Positions 7,786 to 22,068 of a DNA stretch of 58,030 bases are shown in pieces. The position numbers and the translations under genes were made by a program. The notes under the pieces are model-generated. The model had not been told where the DNA came from and did not search any database. It saw only the letters and a list, made by a program, of their open reading frames with translations. Origin of the DNA: Candidatus Accumulibacter necessarius (GTDB lineage: Bacteria > Pseudomonadota > Gammaproteobacteria > Burkholderiales > Rhodocyclaceae); contig JAFLDL010000032.1 of the NCBI GenBank assembly GCA_017302435.1, forward strand, positions 1 to 58,030, given 5' to 3'. Position 1 is the first letter of the stretch; the number at the start of each line of letters is the position of its first letter.

Positions 7786-8844
7786 ATGAAAGAGCTTGGA
7801 ATACCTGGCCTTCTGCTGGTTTTCGCGGGTGCGGCCATTGCAACATGGGTTGCCGGCGTCTGGCTGGCGAAGGCTACCGACGTGCTCGACGATCGCTTCG
7901 GCCTCGGAGAAACAATAGGCGGAATGGTCCTTCTCTCAGTGACCGGGGGCCTCCCCGAACTCGCCATCACGGTCAGCGCGGCGACAAGCGGCCATCTGGA
8001 CATTGCAGCAGGCAATCTGATTGGCGGTGTGGCTGTCCAAACGTTGGTCCTCGTCATTGCTGACCGATTCGTTCGTGGCCCGCTCCCCCTTTCGACCGTC
8101 GCAGGCTCGCTCATGCCGGCTCTCGAGGGGGTGCTGGTCATCGTCGTGATCGCGATCACCGTGATGAGTGGCTTCCTTCCTGCTTCCGCTGCCGTTGGCC
8201 CGTTGGGAGCAGGCAGCATAGCCATCTTCGTCGCCTGGATGGTCGGCATGCTGGTGCTGGGACGCTGTCGCGACAGGAAGGACCTGGCACTGGTCATCCC
8301 TGCCGATGCCACCGCTTGTGCCTCGGCCAGACTGGGGAATCTGCCGGACGAGGGCGACGGCGAGAGCAGTGAGGGCACAGCCAAGGCCGTAGCGATCTTC
8401 GTGGGAGCGTCGGTGGTTACGCTCGTCGCCGGTGTCTTGCTCGAGCAGAGCGGTGACCGGCTTGCCGATCTGATGGGTATTAATGGTGTGTTGTTCGGTG
8501 CGACGTTCCTGGCGCTGGCGTCAGCCTTGCCCGAAATCAGCACGGCGATCACCGGTGTGGAGATGAAGAGCTACACACTGGTGTTTGGCGATATCTTCGG
8601 CGGCAACGCCTTCCAGCTCATCTTGTTCGTGCTCGCTGACCTATTGGCGGGGCAACCGGTTCTGACCCACGAGGGGCGTGCCAATGCGTGGATCGGCATG
8701 ATCGGGTTGGGGATGACGGCAATCTACGTCGCCGGCATCATCTTGCGAAAGCCCCGGCGATATTGGGGTCTGGGGGCGGACTCGTGGGCAGCGTTGATTT
8801 TCTATGGTCTGGGAGTCTGGGGCTTCCTGGTGGTGTCAAGCTGA
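7786..8844 (+). CDS. Sodium/calcium (CaCA superfamily) antiporter-like membrane protein
   Basis: The 352-residue inner-membrane protein has about ten membrane segments in two halves. Each half carries the alpha-repeat signature of the CaCA superfamily. The first is GETIGGMVLLSVTGGLPE followed by GNLIGGVAVQT; the second is GINGVLFGATFLALASALPE followed by GDIFGGNAFQ. The acidic residue in each LPE is the expected ion ligand. A hydrophilic loop rich in D/E (about residues 185-205) joins the halves. It probably exchanges Ca2+ or another cation against Na+ or H+. The start has a GAGGAG site six to ten bases upstream. It is a stand-alone gene. Confidence 0.82.
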   Translation: MKELGIPGLLLVFAGAAIATWVAGVWLAKATDVLDDRFGLGETIGGMVLLSVTGGLPELAITVSAATSGHLDIAAGNLIGGVAVQTLVLVIADRFVRGPLPLSTVAGSLMPALEGVLVIVVIAITVMSGFLPASAAVGPLGAGSIAIFVAWMVGMLVLGRCRDRKDLALVIPADATACASARLGNLPDEGDGESSEGTAKAVAIFVGASVVTLVAGVLLEQSGDRLADLMGINGVLFGATFLALASALPEISTAITGVEMKSYTLVFGDIFGGNAFQLILFVLADLLAGQPVLTHEGRANAWIGMIGLGMTAIYVAGIILRKPRRYWGLGADSWAALIFYGLGVWGFLVVSS

Positions 8845-9061
8845 TCTGGATGCGGCTGAACGAGCAGGAGGCGCCGACCTGCCGTAGCCAAGACTTTCGT
8901 AGAGCCCACTTGAATTCTGCTTCGATGGCGATCGGTGTGACGAGCGGTGAGCGGGGTCGGTCCTTTTGCCTCACAGGGAGGGCCTGGCCGGAAGCCTGCA
9001 GTTCCCTACGGGTTTACGGGAAGAGGGATTTGCTCCCACCTTGCCACGCCCGGGGCCCCAC

Positions 9062-9964
9062 TCATTTGCCCTCACCCCGCGCCGCCAGATAGATGCCGAC
9101 GAGCAGCAGGACGAAACCCGCTCCCTGCATCAGCGCGAACGACTCGCCAAAGAAGATCCACGCCAGCAGCGCACTGCCGACCGGCTCGCCGAGCGTCACC
9201 ACCGCGATGAAGGTCGGTGAGACATGCTTGAGCGACCAGTTGTACGAGGTGTGGCCAAGCAGCTGGGGGCCGAGCGCCATGCCCAGGGCGACCAGGTAGG
9301 CGGCGTGGGTGTAACCGGTCAGCGGCGTGCCGCTGGTCTGGCAGGCGAGGACCAGGAAGATCGCGGCGCTGCCGTAGGCCAGCCAGACATAGGCCGGCAG
9401 CGGCAGGTTGGCGCGCAGCCGGCGGCCAATCAGCAGGTAGGCCGAGAAGCACCAGCTCCCCACGACGGCGAGGAAGTTGCCGAGCAGCGGATTGCTGCCG
9501 GGGGCGCTGCTGCGACTGTCGCTCCAGAAAATCAGCAGGCTGCCGGAGAGCGAGATGATGATACCGACGAGCATCAGGCGGCTGGGCCTTTCGCCGAAGA
9601 GCAGGAACGAGGCAATGCCGATCCACAGCAGGTTGGTCGTCACCAGCGCCGTGCTGCTGGCTACCGAGGTGTATTCGAGCGAGGTGATCCAGGTGGCGAA
9701 ATGCAGCGCCAGGAAGAAGCCGGCACCACAGGTCAGCAGGGCTTGTTGCAGGCTCAGCGTGCGCAGCGTCCGGCCCGACTGCCAGAGGGCGATCGGGGTG
9801 ATGATCAGCGCCGCGAGGCCCAGGCGCAGGGTGGCGATGGTCAGCGAGGGCAGGCCATGCCCCTGCGCGAAGCGCGCCAGGATGGCGCCGAAGGAGATCG
9901 CCAGCAGCCCGACGCCGAGGACCAGAAAGGGGAGCCAGCGCGGCGGCGGTCTGCTCCCGTCCAC
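9062..9964 (-). CDS. EamA-family (DMT) transporter
   Basis: The GTG start at 9964 lies three bases after the livF stop, so this is probably the last gene of the liv operon. The 300-residue protein has ten hydrophobic segments in two EamA repeats: repeat one around LRLGLAALIITPIAL and SLEYTSVASSTALV, repeat two around GMALGPQLLGHTSYNWSLKH and TLGEPVGSALLAW. EamA proteins usually export amino acids or metabolites. In a branched-chain amino-acid uptake operon, it may act as an overflow exporter (inference). Confidence 0.85.
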   Translation of the reverse strand: MDGSRPPPRWLPFLVLGVGLLAISFGAILARFAQGHGLPSLTIATLRLGLAALIITPIALWQSGRTLRTLSLQQALLTCGAGFFLALHFATWITSLEYTSVASSTALVTTNLLWIGIASFLLFGERPSRLMLVGIIISLSGSLLIFWSDSRSSAPGSNPLLGNFLAVVGSWCFSAYLLIGRRLRANLPLPAYVWLAYGSAAIFLVLACQTSGTPLTGYTHAAYLVALGMALGPQLLGHTSYNWSLKHVSPTFIAVVTLGEPVGSALLAWIFFGESFALMQGAGFVLLLVGIYLAARGEGK

Positions 9965-9967
9965 CCC

Positions 9968-10692
<725 letters not shown>

Positions 10693-10696
<4 letters not shown>

Positions 10697-11528
10697 GGTT
10701 GGACGGCCTCCGGGTGCAGTTCCTCATCGGCGTCTTCCTCGCCGAGATAGGCCTTGATCACGTTCGGATCGCGCTGAATCTGCAGCGGCGCGCCTTCGGC
10801 TATCTTGCGGCCATAGTTGAGGACGCAGATGTGATCCGAGACATTCATCACCACGCTCATGTCGTGTTCGATGAGCAGGATGGCGATGCCTTCGTCGCGC
10901 GCCAGATGCTTCAGCAGCTCGTTGAGTTCGGCCGACTCGCGCGGGTTGAGGCCGGCAGCGGGTTCGTCGAGGCAGAGGAGGAGGGGGTCGACGCAGAGCG
11001 CGCGGGCGATCTCGATCCGCCGCTGCATGCCGTAGGGCAGGTCGCCGGCAGCGGTATCGGCCTTGTCGATCAGGTTCAGGCGCTTGAGCCAGCCAACCGC
11101 CTTGTCCATCGCCGCCTGTTCGGCACGGCGATAGCCGGGCAGGGCGAAGATGCCGGCGAGCGAGAACCGCGAGGCGTGCTGCAGGGCATTGTGCTGCGCG
11201 ACGATCAGGTTTTCGAGCACGGTCATCTTCGGGAACAGGCGGATGTTCTGGAAGGTGCGCACGACCTGTGCCGTGCGCGCGACCTGGTGGCTGGCCAGCT
11301 CCTCCAGGCGCATGACGCCGCGCTGCGGGTGGTTCAGGCGGATGCTGCCGATCGTCGGCTTGTAGAAGCCGGTCAGGCAGTTGAAGAAGGTCGTCTTGCC
11401 GGCGCCGTTCGGTCCGATGACGCCGGTGATCTGGCGCGCGGCGACGTCGAGCGACAGGTCGTCGATCGCCAGCAGGCCACCGAAGCGCATCGTCAGGCGC
11501 TCGACGCTGAGCAGGGGGGAGGCGGCGC

Positions 11529-11532
<4 letters not shown>
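10693..11532 (-). CDS. livG: Branched-chain amino acid ABC transporter ATP-binding protein LivG
   Basis: This 279-residue ATPase has Walker A GPNGAGKTT, the LivG hallmark VVRTFQNIRLFPKMTVLEN, signature LPYGMQRRIEIARAL and Walker B LLCLDEPAAGLNP followed by LLIEHDMSVVM. LivG is slightly longer than LivF, as usual. It overlaps livM upstream and livF downstream by four bases each, so the three are co-translated. The C-terminus has an acidic tail (GEEDADEELHPEA). Confidence 0.93.
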
Positions 11533-13741
<2,209 letters not shown>

Positions 13742-13849
13742 GGTCCTCCTCCTTGTTGCGTGCGGGAATCGCAAGTCGCCTCGTATCGCTTGGCGCCCTT
13801 GGCCAACAAACTCAGGAGTGCACCGTAGCGTGCTCCCGAGAAGACTTTG

Positions 13850-14107
13850 TCAGGCGCTTCTTCTGATCAGGTTCACCCTATGCGCGATACCAAGTAGACC
13901 ATCTATCGAGATATCTTCATCAAGCAGCGGCCAGTGAATGCCATATCCCGACGGCGAAACTCTAAATCCCTGCTGTTCTTCTTCGCTTGCCGCTGCCAGG
14001 AGTGGGGAGACTGCCTTCAGTTCACGCTGAATTCTCTTGCCGTCAACCACGAGGCTCAACATGCCGCTCTCTATGGATACATTTTCGACTTGATGATGTT
14101 TATTCAC
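13850..14107 (-). CDS. DUF2442 domain protein
   Basis: The likely start is the GTG at 14107, overlapping the stop of the DUF4160 frame (GTGA). An ATG ten codons upstream (14137) would overlap it further. The 85-residue protein matches DUF2442: LVVDGKRIQREL, VSPLLAAASEEEQQ, FRVSPSGYGIHWPLLDEDIS and IDGLLGI. DUF2442 and DUF4160 genes occur as coupled pairs with toxin-antitoxin-like distribution, but the function is unproven. Both genes are less GC-rich than their neighbours and interrupt the putA-liv block, which suggests acquisition. Confidence 0.85.
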   Translation of the reverse strand: MNKHHQVENVSIESGMLSLVVDGKRIQRELKAVSPLLAAASEEEQQGFRVSPSGYGIHWPLLDEDISIDGLLGIAHRVNLIRRSA

Positions 14108-14361
14108 CTCTGCCGCCTTTCCTGGAAGTCCAGCCATTGGTCGGTAATATAATCGAAATGCTGGAATATTATTTGCCGTACTTGCTTCTTGTCGCGTGGT
14201 GACATTTCGTAAGAATAGGCCTCTTGAATATCAAAATTGTCGACATCAAGCTAGTACTTGCACTCCACGCCGCCTTTCCTGCAATGCACGTGGATGGGCT
14301 CGTCTCCTTCATTCGCATAGAAGAAAAAACGCCAGCACAATAGGACGAGTATGGTCGGCAT
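14104..14361 (-). pseudogene. DUF4160 gene with in-frame amber stop at codon 37
   Basis: Read from the ATG at 14361, the frame gives MPTILVLLCWRFFFYANEGD, then EPIHVHCRKGGVECKY, a TAG stop (14253-14251), then LDVDNFDIQEAYSYEMSPRD and a matching C-terminus ending at TGA 14106-14104. The family has a tryptophan at the stop position (CKYWL), so one G-to-A change (TGG to TAG) explains it. Everything else is intact, including the overlap with the DUF2442 start. Either the gene is freshly inactivated, or this is a base-call error, or UAG is read through. Confidence 0.82.
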
Positions 14362-14374
14362 CGTGGCACTCGCA

Positions 14375-17300
14375 TCACTCGCCCGCATCGAGCGCCATCA
14401 ACCCGGCATTGCCGCCGGCCGCGGTAGTATCAACCGAGACCGTGCGTTCGCTGGCAAAGCGGTAGAGATAGTGCGGGCCACCAGCCTTCGGACCGGTGCC
14501 CGAAAGTCCCTCGCCACCAAATGGCTGCACGCCGACGACGGCGCCGATGATGTTGCGGTTGACGTAGGTGTTGCCAACGTGCAGGCGGTCGGTGATGCGC
14601 TTGATCGTTTCATCGATGCGGCTGTGGATGCCCAGCGTCAGCCCGTAGCCGGTATTGGCGATGGCATCGCAGACCTGGTCCAGTTCCTCGGCACGCCAGC
14701 GGACGACGTGTAGGATCGGCCCGAAGACTTCGCGCTCGAGCCGCGCGATGCTGTCGATCGCATAGGCGCGCGGGGCAAAGAAGGTGCCGTGGCGGGTCGC
14801 TTCCTCGTCGAGCGGGCAGGTGAAGATCGGCGCGGCAAAACTGTCGAGCCAGCGCGCATGCGCCTGCAGCACGCCGCGTGCTGCCTCGTCGATGACCGGG
14901 CCGACGTCGGTGCGCAGGTCGGCCGGGTCGCCAATGCGCAGCTCCTGCATCGCACCGGCGAGCATTTCGCACACCCGGTCGGCGATGTCGGTCTGGATGA
15001 ACAGCACCCGCAGCGCCGAGCAGCGTTGTCCGGCCGAGTTGAAGGCCGAGGCGACGACGTCGCGCACGATCTGCTCGGGCAGCGCCGACGAATCGGCGAT
15101 CAGGGTGTTCTGGCCGCCGGTTTCGGCGATCAGCGGCACCAGCGGACCTTCCTTGCCGGCGAGGGCCTGGGCGATGAGTCGGGCGACCTCGGTAGACCCG
15201 GTGAACGCCACGCCGGCACACTCGCGAGCGGCGACCAGCGCCGCGCCGATGCGGCCATCCCCCGGCAGGAAGGCGAGCGCACCGCCCGGGATGCCGGCGT
15301 GATGGAGTAGCTCGACGGCGAGGGCGGCGACCAGTGGCGTCTGCTCGGCCGGCTTGGCGACGACGGTATTGCCGGCCGCCAGTGCCGCGGCGATCTGGCC
15401 GACAAAAATCGCCAGCGGGAAATTCCACGGACTGATGCAGACGAAGACGCCGCGGCCGTGCAGCGACAGGCTGTTGCGCTCGCCGGTCGGGCCGGGCAGG
15501 GGGATCGGCTGCGAGAATTTCTCCCTTGCCTGCGCCGCGTAGTAGCGGCAAAAATCGATCGCCTCGCGTACCTCCGAGACCGCGTCGGCGGGCGTCCGGC
15601 CGCCCTCGCGGACAATCAGCGCGACCAGTTCCGGCAGGCGTCCCTGCAATCGGTCGGCGGCGCCGTCGAGGGCGGCCGCACGCTCGCTGGCAGGCGTTCC
15701 CTGCCAGGCCGGGAAGGCCGCCTGCGCCGCGGCCATGGCCGCAGCGACGTCGGCAACGCTGGCCTCGGTCACCTGACCGACGACCTCGCGCTGGTCGGCA
15801 GGCGAACGAACGGGCTTGCTGCTGCCGCTGCGTTGCCTGCCGCCGATCAGCGGTGCGGCGACGTAGCTGACGCGGGCGCTCTGCTCGATAGCGCTGCGCA
15901 GGTTTTCGAGAGTCGGTTTGTCGTTCATGTCCAGTCCTTCGCTGTTGGCGCGCTCAGCGCCGAAGAGAGTGCGCGGCAAGGGGATACGGTCCTGGCGCTT
16001 GACCGCCAGGGCGGCGGCTTTTTCTACCGGATCGGCGATCAGGTCGTCGATTGGCAGGGTGGCGTCGGCGATGCGATTGACGAACGACGAGTTGGCGCCG
16101 TTCTCGAGCAGGCGACGAACCAGGTAGGCCAGCAGATCTTCGTGGCTGCCAACCGGTGCGTAGACCCGGCAGGCGCGGCCCCAGCGGTCTTCACCGACGA
16201 TCTGGTCGTAAAGTTCTTCGCCCATGCCGTGCAGGCGCTGGTATTCCCATTCGTCGCTGCCGCCGGCGCTGATCGCGATCTCGGCGACGGCGGCCAGGGT
16301 GTGCGCGTTATGCGTCGCGAACGCCGGGTAGAAAGCCTTGGGGTCGGCGAACAGGCGCCTGGCGCAGGCGAGGTACGACAGGTCGCTCGACACCTTGCGG
16401 GTGAACACCGGGTAATCGCTGAGCCCCCGTTCCTGCGCCAGCTTGATCTCGGCATCCCAGTAGGCGCCCTTGCACAGACGGACCATCAGGCGGCGGTTGG
16501 CGCGGTGGGCGAGGTCGGCGAGCCAGTCGATCACCGGCAGCGCACGCTTCTGGTAGGCCTGCACAGCCAGTCCGAGGCCGTTCCAGCCGGCGAGTTCCTG
16601 GTCGGTGGCGAGCGCCTCGATCAGGTCGAGTGACAGTTCGAGCCGATCGGCTTCCTCGGCGTCAATCGTGAAGCCGACGTTGCGCGCCTTGGCACGCACC
16701 GCCAGTTCCTTGACCGCCGGCAGCAACTCCTGGCGAACGCGATCCTCATTGGCAACCTCGTAGCGCGGATGCAGCGCCGAGAGTTTGATCGAGATCGAGG
16801 GGGCCTCGAACGCCGGGCGGCCTTCCGCGGCGTCGCCAATCGCCCGGATCGCCTTGCTGTAGGACTCGAAATAGCGCAGTGCGTCGGCGCTGCTGCGCGC
16901 CGATTCGCCAAGCATGTCGTAGGAGTGCCGGTAACCTGCCTTCTCGGCGCTGCGCGCACGGTCGAGCGCTTCGTGGATGTTGCGGCCCATGACGAACTGC
17001 TTGCCGAGGATGCGCATGGCGGTGATCACCGCCTGCCGGATCACCGGTTCGCCGGCGCGCGCGACCATGCGTTTGAGCGTGCCGCTCAGGTTGCGGTCTT
17101 CGTTGTCAAGATTGACGATGCGGCCGGTGAGCATCAGCGCCCAGGTGCCGGCATTGACAAAGGTACTGTGCGAGGCCCCGAGCCGTTTTTCCCATTCGGT
17201 GTTGCCGATCTTGTCGCGAATCAGGCGATCGACGGTCACCGCATCGGGGATGCGCAGCAACGCCTCGGCGAGGCACATGAGGACGACCCCCTCTCGCGAC

Positions 17301-17518
17301 GAGAGGTCGTAAGTGGCAAGGAAAGCGTCGATGCCCCCCGTGTTCTGGCGGCTGTCACGCACCGTCTGGACCAGAGGCGCGGCGCGTTCGTGGATCCCGC
17401 GCTGCTCGGAATGAGTGAAACGGGCCAGTGCGATCAGTTCCTCGACGACCTGTGCTTCGTCGATCCGATGATATTCGCGCAGACGCTGGCGTAGTAGAGG
17501 GGTATGGGCGTCGCTCAT
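14375..17518 (-). CDS. putA: Bifunctional proline dehydrogenase / L-glutamate gamma-semialdehyde dehydrogenase PutA
   Basis: The start at 17518 is the ATG with GGAAGG eight bases upstream; the open frame further upstream is spurious. At 1047 residues it is the short PutA type, without the N-terminal ribbon-helix-helix repressor domain of E. coli PutA. The FAD-dependent proline dehydrogenase barrel covers about residues 120-470 (SIKLSALHPRYE, MVRLCKGAYWDAEIK, FATHNAHTLAAV, QRLHGMGEEL). The aldehyde dehydrogenase covers about 540-1030 (ISPWNFPLAIFVGQ, FTGSTEVARLI, IAETGGQNTLI with the catalytic Glu, NSAGQRCSALRVL with the catalytic Cys). It oxidises proline to glutamate, feeding electrons to quinone. 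Confidence 0.95.
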   Translation of the reverse strand: MSDAHTPLLRQRLREYHRIDEAQVVEELIALARFTHSEQRGIHERAAPLVQTVRDSRQNTGGIDAFLATYDLSSREGVVLMCLAEALLRIPDAVTVDRLIRDKIGNTEWEKRLGASHSTFVNAGTWALMLTGRIVNLDNEDRNLSGTLKRMVARAGEPVIRQAVITAMRILGKQFVMGRNIHEALDRARSAEKAGYRHSYDMLGESARSSADALRYFESYSKAIRAIGDAAEGRPAFEAPSISIKLSALHPRYEVANEDRVRQELLPAVKELAVRAKARNVGFTIDAEEADRLELSLDLIEALATDQELAGWNGLGLAVQAYQKRALPVIDWLADLAHRANRRLMVRLCKGAYWDAEIKLAQERGLSDYPVFTRKVSSDLSYLACARRLFADPKAFYPAFATHNAHTLAAVAEIAISAGGSDEWEYQRLHGMGEELYDQIVGEDRWGRACRVYAPVGSHEDLLAYLVRRLLENGANSSFVNRIADATLPIDDLIADPVEKAAALAVKRQDRIPLPRTLFGAERANSEGLDMNDKPTLENLRSAIEQSARVSYVAAPLIGGRQRSGSSKPVRSPADQREVVGQVTEASVADVAAAMAAAQAAFPAWQGTPASERAAALDGAADRLQGRLPELVALIVREGGRTPADAVSEVREAIDFCRYYAAQAREKFSQPIPLPGPTGERNSLSLHGRGVFVCISPWNFPLAIFVGQIAAALAAGNTVVAKPAEQTPLVAALAVELLHHAGIPGGALAFLPGDGRIGAALVAARECAGVAFTGSTEVARLIAQALAGKEGPLVPLIAETGGQNTLIADSSALPEQIVRDVVASAFNSAGQRCSALRVLFIQTDIADRVCEMLAGAMQELRIGDPADLRTDVGPVIDEAARGVLQAHARWLDSFAAPIFTCPLDEEATRHGTFFAPRAYAIDSIARLEREVFGPILHVVRWRAEELDQVCDAIANTGYGLTLGIHSRIDETIKRITDRLHVGNTYVNRNIIGAVVGVQPFGGEGLSGTGPKAGGPHYLYRFASERTVSVDTTAAGGNAGLMALDAGE

Positions 17519-17681
17519 CGTACCTTCCAATTCGATTCGGCGTCGACACCAGGTGTCGCGCGTGTTTGACCTCAGTTCCGCCGGACGGCGGCGGTCGGCG
17601 CTGCCGCAAGCTGAAGGGCCTGCTGCAGCGCCCGGGGCAGGGCGCGGGCGTGTCCGCGCGTCGGCGAACACGCCCGGACGA

Positions 17682-18779
17682 TTACTTCTTCACGTAGTCG
17701 TACTTGCCATCTTTCCACTGGTAGACGACGAATGCCGGCGCCGAACTGTTCCCCTTGGCGTCGAAGGACAGCTTGCCGATCACTGTGTCGAAGGTACCGC
17801 TGCGCAGCGCTTTCTCGATGTCGGCGAACTTCGTACTCTTGGCCTTGGTGGCAGCCTGGTCGAAGAGCTGGAAAGCGGCGTAGGCATAAAGCACGTAACC
17901 TTCCGGCTCAACCTTGGCGTCGTGGAACTTCTTGACGACCGGTGCAGCACTCGGGTTCTTGCGCGCGTCCGGACCGAAGGTGAACAGCACGTTGTTCGCC
18001 TCCGGGCCAGCTGCAGTCGCCAGCTCGGTGTTGGACATGGTATCGCCGCCCATCACTGTCAGTTTCAGGCCGGCCTGTTGTGCCTGACGCAGGATCAGCG
18101 CCACTTCGGTATGGTAACCGCCGTAGGACATGACCTCGATGCCGGAGGATTTGAGCTTGCTGACCAGTCCGGAGTAATCCTTCTCGCCGGCCGTGATCGA
18201 CTCGCGCAGCGCCGGTTTGACGCCCTTGGCCTCCATCGCCTTGGCCACTTCGTCAGCCAGCCCTTTGCCGTAGGCACTCTTGTCATCGACGACGGCGATC
18301 TTCTTGCCCTTGAACTTTTCCACCAGGTAGGCACCCGCCACCTGGCCCTGTTGATCGTCACGACCGGCGATGGCGAAGATGTTCTTCAGGCCGCGGTCGG
18401 TCACCTTGGGGTTGGTCGACACGGTGACTACCGGTATGTTGGCCTCGACGTAAACTTCGGAAGCCGGGATCGTCGAGGACGAGCACCAGTGACCGTGCAT
18501 GAAGATGATCTTCTTGTTGACCATTGTGTTGGCAACCGAAACGGCCTGCTTCGGGTCGCAGGCATCGTCGCCGATTTCGAGCTTCAGCTTCTGGCCGACG
18601 ACACCGCCCTTGGCGTTGATATCGGCGATCGCCATCTCCGCGCCCTTGCGGATCTGGTCGCCCGCCGAGGCGTACTGACCGGTCATCGGGCCGGCAATGG
18701 CGACCAGGTGTTCGGCCCAGGCGTTACTGCCGGCGAGGGCAAACAGGCTGAAGCCGGTCGCGAGAATGTGTTTGTTCAT
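17682..18779 (-). CDS. livJ: Branched-chain amino acid ABC transporter substrate-binding protein
   Basis: This 365-residue periplasmic protein has a signal peptide (ATGFSLFALAGSNAWA) and the LivJ/K fold: IAGPMTGQYASAGDQIRKGAE, AIADINAKGGVVGQKL, GDDACDPKQAVSVANTMV, GHWCSSSTIPASE and VDDKSAYGKGLADEV. Two Cys flank the ligand cleft as in LivJ. Its ATG overlaps the stop of the GntR gene (ATGA) with GGAGG upstream, so the regulator and binding protein are co-translated. It lies 4 kb upstream of livHMGF on the same strand. Ligand identity is not visible in the sequence; proline is possible given putA between them (inference). Confidence 0.9.
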   Translation of the reverse strand: MNKHILATGFSLFALAGSNAWAEHLVAIAGPMTGQYASAGDQIRKGAEMAIADINAKGGVVGQKLKLEIGDDACDPKQAVSVANTMVNKKIIFMHGHWCSSSTIPASEVYVEANIPVVTVSTNPKVTDRGLKNIFAIAGRDDQQGQVAGAYLVEKFKGKKIAVVDDKSAYGKGLADEVAKAMEAKGVKPALRESITAGEKDYSGLVSKLKSSGIEVMSYGGYHTEVALILRQAQQAGLKLTVMGGDTMSNTELATAAGPEANNVLFTFGPDARKNPSAAPVVKKFHDAKVEPEGYVLYAYAAFQLFDQAATKAKSTKFADIEKALRSGTFDTVIGKLSFDAKGNSSAPAFVVYQWKDGKYDYVKK

Positions 18780-19468
18780 TTGTTTCCTCCTTTGCTACGG
18801 TGGTCGTTAAGGTAAGTGACAAGTGACGCACCCGCATCGAGCACGTGCGCCCGAGTGAGTTCTGCCGCCGCGTCGGGGTCCCGGCGGACAAACGCGCCGA
18901 GAATCTCGGCGTGTTCGTGCTGGGTCTTGGGCATTTCGGTGGTAACGGACAGGAGCGCCCGGACATAGCGCTCGACCTTGTTGTACAGGGAACGGATTTC
19001 GGCGAGCAGGATCGGTCGTCCGGCTGCCGCGTAAAGCGTCGAGTGAAAGAGCCAGTTCAGTTCGCCCCAGCGGCCGGCGTCGCCGGCGCGGCCGAACTCG
19101 TCAAGATGGTGGCGCGCCTGGTCGATGACCTGGTCGCTGATCAGGGGCGCTGAAAGACGCGCCGCGCGCGCTTCGAGCATTGCCCGGATTTCCATGTACT
19201 CGTCGATTTCGGCAGTCGACAGCGAAGCGACGACGGCGCCGCGGTTGCGCAGGAAGGTCACCAGCCCTTTGGCCTCGAGGTGTTTGAGTGCTTCGCGAAC
19301 GGGAATCTTGCTGACGTGAAAATGCGCTGCGATCTCGTCCTGCCGGAGCAGTTCACCGGCCGGCAGCAAGCCATCGACAATCGCTTTCTTGAGCGTCTGC
19401 GCGACATGATCCGACGCGCTTAGGCGTGGCATCTTCTGGGCGGCGACAAGCTCAAGAACTGAAGGCAT
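18776..19468 (-). CDS. GntR-family transcriptional regulator (FCD type)
   Basis: The ATG at 19468 gives a 230-residue protein; the frame runs far upstream but that part is not protein-like. The winged helix lies at about residues 14-82: SASDHVAQTLKKAIVDGLLPAG, LLRQDEIAAHFHVSKIPVREALKHLEAKGLV. The C-terminal FCD ligand domain follows with EYMEIRAMLEARAARL, NWLFHSTLYAAAGRP and EHAEILGAFVRRD; the His residues fit FCD metal/ligand binding. It is coupled to livJ and preceded by a 12-bp palindrome, so it probably autoregulates and controls amino-acid uptake. Confidence 0.88.
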   Translation of the reverse strand: MPSVLELVAAQKMPRLSASDHVAQTLKKAIVDGLLPAGELLRQDEIAAHFHVSKIPVREALKHLEAKGLVTFLRNRGAVVASLSTAEIDEYMEIRAMLEARAARLSAPLISDQVIDQARHHLDEFGRAGDAGRWGELNWLFHSTLYAAAGRPILLAEIRSLYNKVERYVRALLSVTTEMPKTQHEHAEILGAFVRRDPDAAAELTRAHVLDAGASLVTYLNDHRSKGGNK

Positions 19469-19490
19469 CGGCAGCGATGAAACTCCACGG

Positions 19491-19502
19491 ATCGTATACG
19501 AT
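19491..19502. promoter_or_regulatory. Palindromic operator candidate for the GntR regulator
   Basis: ATCGTATACGAT is a perfect 12-bp palindrome 23 bases upstream of the GntR start. FCD-type GntR proteins commonly bind short palindromes centred on GTATAC. It also lies in the promoter region shared with the divergent ygiQ gene. Confidence 0.6.
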
Positions 19503-19700
19503 ATAAGCTGTTGGCCGCGACCATACAGACTGAGTTCGCGCTTGGCAAGCTGCACTGCAGCAATCATGCATTCAGAGCCAAACTCGACGTCGAAGATATT
19601 GCAGGCGGGCGGCGCTACGCCCAGGTCTCCGGGATCAGGGGCAGGGCGATCCGGTCGTAATGCCGGTGATTGGCATCCCTTCCTGTAGAATCGCGGGCCC

Positions 19701-21935
<2,235 letters not shown>

Positions 21936-22017
21936 GGCATCCGGTGCGCGGCACAATCGGGATGGCTGGACCGTCACTGTCATCGTCGGCGTCAGTCAGA
22001 CGACGCCGGCGCAGCCA

Positions 22018-22041
22018 GGGGGTTGCTGGCTGGCAACCCCC
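22018..22041. terminator. Hairpin between convergent ygiQ and hydrolase genes
   Basis: GGGGGTTGC (22018-22026) pairs perfectly with GCAACCCCC (22033-22041) around a six-base loop. It sits between two convergent genes and probably terminates one or both. No long T-run is present on either side. Confidence 0.6.
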
Positions 22042-22068
22042 TTGGCTAGGCCTACCCTCAATTGGCTT

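Noticed and set aside
7542-8552. Minus-strand frame opposite the antiporter gene
   Set aside because: Ser/Ala/Pro-rich composition and no motifs; the plus strand is a clear membrane protein.
15458-18815. Plus-strand frames opposite putA and livJ
   Set aside because: No recognisable protein; shadows of conserved genes.
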